DNA of 64,000 nt from Punica granatum (taxonomy: Eukaryota > Streptophyta > Magnoliopsida > Myrtales > Lythraceae), in the NCBI RefSeq assembly GCF_007655135.1, contig NC_045129.1, positions 7,688,001 to 7,752,000 of the forward strand, written 5' to 3'. The notes under the pieces are model-generated. The model saw only the letters and a program-made list of their open reading frames with translations. It did not search any database and was not told where the DNA came from. The position numbers and the translations under genes are program-made. Numbering within the stretch: position 1 is the stretch's first letter; the number at the start of each line of letters is the position of its first letter. Below are positions 58,076-64,000 of this stretch, piece by piece.

Positions 58076-58756
58076 TGTTCGGCAGAAGCTATGGATCTAA
58101 TTTGTCAACAATTGTACTGTTGGTCCTCTCTTTTTGGATGCCTTTTCAATTGCATCTTTTTTCCTTTGTCTATAATTATTTCAGTCCTTTTTGTGATAGG
58201 ACTTACTCTTATTAGTCCATTCCATCTTTTCTGTATGTGTCCCTGTATTTCCATGTTTGGAGGATTCATCTTTATTGCAATAATTTCAATTACCAAGAAA
58301 AATTAAGGATTAATCCAAAAAAATATGGACTTTGTATTCATTTTTTAATTTTAACACGAATTTTATTTTTTAACAAGAATAAATTATGTTTTATTTTGGC
58401 CCCAAAAAATAAAGTTCATGCTATATATATAATTTTGGCCCCCAAAAAGTTCATGCTTTATTCTGGCCCCAAAAAATAAAATTCGCTTTTGTTATAAATT
58501 ATATATATTTTAAATATAAATAAACAAAAGAAGAAATAATTAAGCGACTTTTTTTTCTTTTTTAAGTAAAAAAAAAAAAGAAAAAAAGAAGAAGAAGAGA
58601 TTTCCTTCTCCTTTCTTCCCTTTCTCTTCGACTCTTCCCTGTCGTTTCTCTGCAACTTTCTTCCGGCCTTCTCTTCCCTCGCTCTGTCGTTACGCTCACG
58701 CCGGCCTTCCGAGTCACGAACGACTCAGTGAGCGGGGGAGCCTCCCATCCCATGCA
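58076..58756. other. Spacer upstream of NAPRT
   Basis: Contains three copies of a GGCCCC(A)AAAA-type word (GTTCATGCT...TTTTGGCCCC, 58396-58480), an A/T stretch, then CT-rich sequence leading into the NAPRT promoter. A 71-codon hydrophobic frame at 58091 has no other support. Confidence 0.4.
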
Positions 58757-58790
58757 CTTATAAAGCTCTCTCTCTCTCTCTCTCTCTCTC
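58757..58790 (+). promoter_or_regulatory. TATA box and CT-repeat leader of NAPRT
   Basis: CTTATAAAG (58757-58765) is followed at once by a (CT)n tract. The ATG is 107 bases after the TATA box. The TATA box followed by a pyrimidine patch is a common plant core-promoter layout. Confidence 0.55.
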
Positions 58791-58871
58791 CCCCCATCGG
58801 AAGAAGGCTCCGTGAACATCGAATAGCCAAACAACCATTAATCCCCTAGGAACGAATTTGATTCGGGAAAC

Positions 58872-61800
58872 ATGGAGGACAAGTCCAAGCCCAATTCGCA
58901 CTCCAACGGCCCCGACATGGCTCGGCCGCCGGGGGCCGTCCCCGGCCCGACTAACCCGATGGTGACGCCTCTCCTCACGGATCACTACCAGTTCACCATG
59001 TCCTACGCCTACTGGAAGGCCGGCAAGCACCAGGAGCGAGCCGTGTGAGTCCTCCCTTCCTCCTCTTCAGCTCGTTTCACGAGCTGTGTCGTCGCGCCTC
59101 CGTGTTGATGAATTGCTTTGCTTGGTTTCACTTCGGTTCTATTCTTTGTCATGGGTGAATCGATGAATGAATTTCTGGTTGTTTGTGTCGATTAAGGAAA
59201 TGGCTTATTGGTGGAAATTTGGCGTCTTTTTAATCTTTGAACGTTCGTTAGGCGGAAGGTTGTTGCATTCTTCATTGCTTTTGTTTCGTCACATCAACAA
59301 TTTCAGCTGCAAGCAGAGGGAATTGTTTTGTTCCCATGCAGCCATCGGACAATGTTTCGAGACAAAGGATTTAAAACAATGTTCGTATTGTTTCCATGCA
59401 CATGAATGTTTCCGATGTCTCCTAAGTTTAAAGTAACCATTTTTATTGACAAACTTTGTTTGGTGACTTCATATTTTTGTGCTGTCTTCGTTGGCGCCTT
59501 GGAATTGTACATTCTATGTGCATAATCGTTTTCTTGCCTCTGTCAAATTAAGATTTCTTATATTAAAAAAAAAAAGAGGCCTTTTCTTTTGGTGAAATGT
59601 CACTGCAAGCCATATTCAGAGGACAGACAAGCCGATTAATTGGATAAGAAGTTTCTTTTCATTCTAAGTTATTTGCCTCAGGTTTGACCTCTACTTCCGG
59701 AAGAACCCCTTTGGTGGTGAATATACAGTTTTCGCCGGTTTAGAAGAATGTATTAGATTCATTGCCAACTTCAAATTTACAGAGGATGAGATCTCTTTCA
59801 TTAGGGACACTTTGCCTCCCTCATGTGAGGTAAATCCTTCTCCTGCCTTTGGTTCATGGTTTTTCTCTGACACATCATTTGATAGTTTAAAGCAACTGGG
59901 TGGGGGAGTTCTCTAAGGGGCCTTAGAGCTCAAAGGCAATGGTCAATTGACCGTAATTAAGAACATAGCAAAAGGAATTTTAGCTTTGTTTGTGTGACTA
60001 CTTTACAAGAGGAAACTTGCACTTTCTAGTATGCCAACAAATTTTGGCACTTTGGGGTTTAATTGGGCTGTTTTCAGAAGGCCAATGGGCTATACTTATT
60101 GTACTGTCCTCAATTTCCTTATCAGTCTACCAAATATTCATCGGCCTAAGGCAATATATGCATAAATTGGTCTTGCTTATTGACTGATTCATGTTCTCTT
60201 ATAGCTACTAAAATGTGGATCGCAGGAAAAGGAATTTTGCATGTAATATGATGCCTTTAGGGCAAGTTGAATATGAAATGAGATCATTTTTGCTCCTTCT
60301 TTATAATCATTTATCTCATAGCATATTTGTTTTATTGCATACACAAAGGAAGCATATATATTTGACTGGCCTAGCAGAGTTTGGACAATTTTCCGGTTTA
60401 TTTTGTTGGATTTTTTTTTATGGTGCCACAAAATTTAACCACAATCCAATGCTAAGCTTGAATGGTTCACTAATTTTTTTTTCCCTCGTGATAATTACAG
60501 GATGGCTTCTTCGAATACCTTAGAGGAATAGACTGTTCTGATGTTGAACTATATGCTATTTCAGAAGGATCTGTAGTTTTTCCAAAGGTTCCTCTGCTGA
60601 GAGTTGAAGGACCAGTAGCTGTGAGTGTATCTTAAAGCACTGTATGGAGGATTTGAGTTTCCATTTTTGTCTGTCTTTATACTTCAGCTCTAGACTGAAG
60701 TCTTAAGGATTTATGGTTGTGCCTCTTTTGAGTTTATGCTTACATTTTGCTCTTATAGGTGGTGCAATTGCTTGAAACTCCATTTGTCAATCTTGTAAAT
60801 TATGCATCTTTAGTAACTACAAATGCTGCAAGGCATCGGTTTGTTGCTGGCAAATCTAAACTTCTACTAGAGTTTGGGCTTCGTCGTGCACAGGTTGTTG
60901 GTGCTTTCCTCTATAATTTATTTTCCCTTTGGTTGTGCATATTTATCAGAATGATAAAATGATTTTTCATGTAGGGACCTGATGGTGGCATAGGAGCATC
61001 CAAATATTGCTACATGGGTGGATTTGATGCAACCAGGTAAATCAAGCCAAAAATTTTGATCACCACAATTTAGAATGTGATTTTTTTTTTTGCAATAGTT
61101 TTATATTTTATCTCCAGAATGCTTTTTAATATCCAGCAGGAGGCAAACCTCATCCTGAATGTGGGGTTCTCTTCTTTGTCAAACCCCGTGATAAAATTTA
61201 AGATATGTTACTACTGTTAGATGCAAGGATTTTCTTATGAATTTGTACTGAGGTATAGATGTATAAGTTCATTACTGAAGTAGAGATGTATAAGTTCATT
61301 ATCTGGCTGCTGTTTTGGTGCATGTTATTGTCTGTAGACACTGATGAAAAAAAGTCATGTTTATTTACAGTAATGTTGCTGCTGGAAAGTTATTTGGGAT
61401 ACCACTTCGCGGAACACATTCACATGCCTTTGTCAGTTCTTTTACGGTAGGTGGTTTCGCAAGCGGTTCATGTTTAATTGATAATCTCGCTATCTTTCTT
61501 TGTTTAGGCAAACTGAAGATAATAATTATCTTATTCCTTTTCATCTAGTTTTTTTCTTCTCCAAATCTATTGTTTTTATTAAATGCTTCTCCAAGAAAGG
61601 TTGGTGATTTTTTCCTTTCTGTATGTTTTAAAATAGAGCTTTTCAGGATACCCAGCTTAAACTATAATGCCTAATTTCTTCGATGAATTGCAGAGTCCCG
61701 ATGAAATTTTGGATAAATTATTGCGCAGTGCAGATGGTTCAACTACATGTGAGGATTTTGTTGGTCTTGTCCAGTCATGGTTGAATAAAATTCAGGTATA

Positions 61801-64000
61801 TAATTGGCTTAATTTATGGTCACCCTTTTTGAACTACATGATGACATTAACGAGAGTTGAGGGTTGGTGTCTTCCTAGAAATGTTCTAGCAACTCAAGGC
61901 CAGTTTTGGTCGTGCGAAAAATTCCCTCATCTGTATTTCCATTTGCTTATATTTACTGTGGTTGCTCATGAAATTATAGTCCTTTCAGTTGCCCCATCTT
62001 CTGTATTTCATATTCTTTTTATTTATAAGTTATTTGTGCTTTACAGTGGTCAAAGTTGTTAAATGGCACTTTTGGTGAGACAAATCAAAGTGAGCTGGCA
62101 GCTTTCACATCTTACGCCTTGGCATTCCCTAATAATTTTCTAGCACTTGTGGACACATATGATGTAAGTTTGACGAATCCCCTTTGCCTACTTATGTTTT
62201 CATCAATTATGGTAATTCATCAAATGTTAGTTGACCGCTACTTTGGTTGCCCTTTTTCTTTAATACTTTCTCAAGTTGTTTTGTTCCTCAAGACAACCAG
62301 TAATGTTGGAGTTTGATTCTGTTGCTTTGCATTTTAAACAAACTGAACCGTTTTTTACTCTGCAAATAAATGGCTACTCAATGTACTCATAAATAATTGC
62401 TCTGTTAGTGTTTCTCGTACTTGCATTTAAGATGATCATTTATTTGGGATAATTTGGTCATTGTATCTTCAGGTTATAAGAAGTGGGATTCCCAACTTTT
62501 GTGCTGTTGCTTTGGCTCTCAATGAATTAGGGTATGCAGATTCTAGGCATTTTACTACTTAAAATAATTTCTCTCTGTCTTTGTATATCTGTTTCCATTT
62601 CCTTATTGCTTGCAAATTACAAAACAGCTAGAAACTGTATGTGAATCTATATCTAATCCCATGATGTCCTTGCCCAGTGGACATTGCTCCTCTTTTTCAG
62701 CCTAGGTGAAATCTAGATCAATGAGGTGGATAAAAGGAGATCTTTTTCAGATTCTAGTTTAATTCTTCGGCTGCTGTATTCACTGTTTCATTCGTATCAT
62801 CATCTTAGCAATGTGATGAATTGTAATTCTTTCTAGAATTACCTTTGACATCAGAGGCTCAACTTAGATAATTTTTTCTTCATAGATATAAAGCATCAGG
62901 CATCAGACTGGACTCTGGTGATCTAGCATATCTGTCCTGTGAGGCCCGGAAATTCTTCTGCAACATCGAGAAGGAATTTGGAGTGGCTGGCTTTGGGAAG
63001 ATGACTATTACTGCTAGTAACGATCTCAATGAGGAAACTTTAGATGCTTTGAACAAGCAGGTAGCTAGCCTAACTTTTAATGTTTCGAACAAGCAGATAT
63101 CATTGCTATGCCTCCATTGTCTTATCGTGTTTGCTTTCCACTTAGGGGCATGAGGTTAATGCATTTGGAATCGGGACATATCTGGTTACTTGTTATGCTC
63201 AAGCCGCCTTGGGTGTTGTCTTCAAGCTTGTTGAGATAAATAACCAGCCTCGCATCAAACTTTCAGAAGATGTTTCAAAGGTTTTTATTGAGACTTGAGG
63301 AGATTTAGTAATTCCATATATGTCGAATTTGTTTTATCAGTTCCCTTGACGAATAATTTTTTTTTAATCTTGTTTTTTCCCCCCAACCTTGCAGGTATCT
63401 ATTCCTTGTAAAAAGCGAAGTTACAGATTGTACGGGAAAGAGGGTTATCCTCTTGTGGACATAATGACGGGGGAAAATGAACCACCTCCAAAGGTATATG
63501 ATGGTTCTCAGTCAGTCTTGATTTATATTATGTTCTGAAGCTTCCCTGACTTATGTAGCTGATAAAGTCGCTTTGATCTGTGGATCTGAATTTTACAGTT
63601 GGGCGAGCGAATTCTCTGTCGTCACCCTTTCAATGAATCAAAGAGAGCATATGTCGTGCCCCAGCAAGTTGAAGAGCTGCTCAAGTGTTATTGGCCTGGG
63701 AACTCAGGTGGGATCTTTGCCCTATTAGTTTTCTGCTTTTTGTTATTAACCTATTTTAACGAATTCTTGTGGATGTCTTCATCTGTTACCGTTGCATGAA
63801 AAAAGGGGCATGTTAGCTTCTTACTGCAGACAAATGGAACCTTCGGTTATGTTTATCTTTGTATTATTAAAATTCGAGTTTTCTCATGGTTGTGGACTAA
63901 GGTTTGGTTGTCTTTTGGTTTTTGATGTAGGTGAAAAAAGAGAGGAGTTACCTTCCCTTAAAGACATCAGAAACCGCTGTATCAAGCAGCTCGAGCAAAT
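58872..64000 (+). CDS. NAPRT: Nicotinate phosphoribosyltransferase, 5' part (runs off window)
   Basis: Exons: 58872-59044, 59682-59829, 60501-60620, 60759-60893, 60975-61036, 61371-61446, 61694-61795, 62047-62163, 62473-62531, 62886-63060, 63146-63280, 63395-63493, 63599-63707, 63931 to beyond 64000; all junctions are in phase. The enzyme turns nicotinate, PRPP and ATP into nicotinate mononucleotide, the entry step of the NAD salvage (Preiss-Handler) route in the cytosol. Family marks: [20 protein letters not shown] near the N-terminus; [60 protein letters not shown]; the nucleotide-ribose segment [12 protein letters not shown]; and FGIGTYLVT. About 490 of the usual 550-560 residues are visible. 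The start follows the TATA/CT leader and matches the family N-terminus. Confidence 0.96.

Noticed and set aside
58091..58306. 71-codon hydrophobic plus-strand frame upstream of NAPRT
   Set aside because: It lies just after a MITE, with no promoter, splice or homology support. Its hydrophobicity follows from T-rich sequence.

Overview
This is a plant nuclear window. The genes carry many short introns with GT..AG borders, the spacers are AT-rich, and there are LTR, LINE and MITE insertions. The protein set (CURLY LEAF-type histone methyltransferase, filament-like plant protein, nicotinate phosphoribosyltransferase, F-box, RING-H2) is that of a eudicot. I cannot fix the species. A rosid is likely, and a Myrtales genome such as pomegranate or Eucalyptus is only a guess from the style of the repeats.

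Layout. 1-793 (+) is the 3' end of a filament-like plant protein gene. 1375-3676 (-) is an 11-exon gene for a 326-aa conserved plant protein of unknown function. 3.7-8.0 kb is repeat-rich: a small MITE, a degenerate 166-bp tandem repeat, and an 871-bp Mutator-type non-autonomous element with a 9-bp target duplication. 8158-8361 (+) encodes a 67-aa two-CxxC zinc-ribbon-like protein, followed by a 304-bp tandem duplication. 9.8-12.4 kb is a dead LINE with a poly(A) tail and a 13-bp target duplication. 15048-21776 (+) is a complete 17-exon CURLY LEAF (PRC2 H3K27 methyltransferase) gene. 23823-27427 (+) is a complete PI-PLC X-domain protein gene. 28588-30344 (-) is a complete F-box/LRR gene. 30.9-53.8 kb is a tandem segmental duplication; each unit carries one RING-H2 E3 ligase gene (514 and 523 aa). 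The second unit is enlarged by AT-rich insertions and by a young, apparently intact Ty1/Copia element lying antisense in an intron. 55.39-55.85 kb is a TRIM-like miniature LTR element. 58872-64000 (+) is a nicotinate phosphoribosyltransferase gene running off the window.

The genes are separate single-gene transcription units and do not form one pathway. They cover chromatin silencing (CLF), NAD salvage (NAPRT), ubiquitin transfer (F-box, two RING-H2), a secreted or GPI-anchored PLC-like protein, a coiled-coil protein and two conserved proteins of unknown role. From memory of Arabidopsis numbering, the genes match two Arabidopsis neighbourhoods (CLF/FPP7/NAPRT2 on chromosome 2; PLC-like and F-box on chromosome 5), interleaved here in one segment. 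That looks like an unfractionated ancestral gene order.

I found no wholly new system. The most interesting parts are the diverging RING-H2 tandem pair (exon loss, lost UTR splice site, TATA difference, Copia insertion) and the unknown 326-aa protein. Exon borders were placed by eye from splice signals, reading frame and family resemblance. All complete gene models sum to whole codons.
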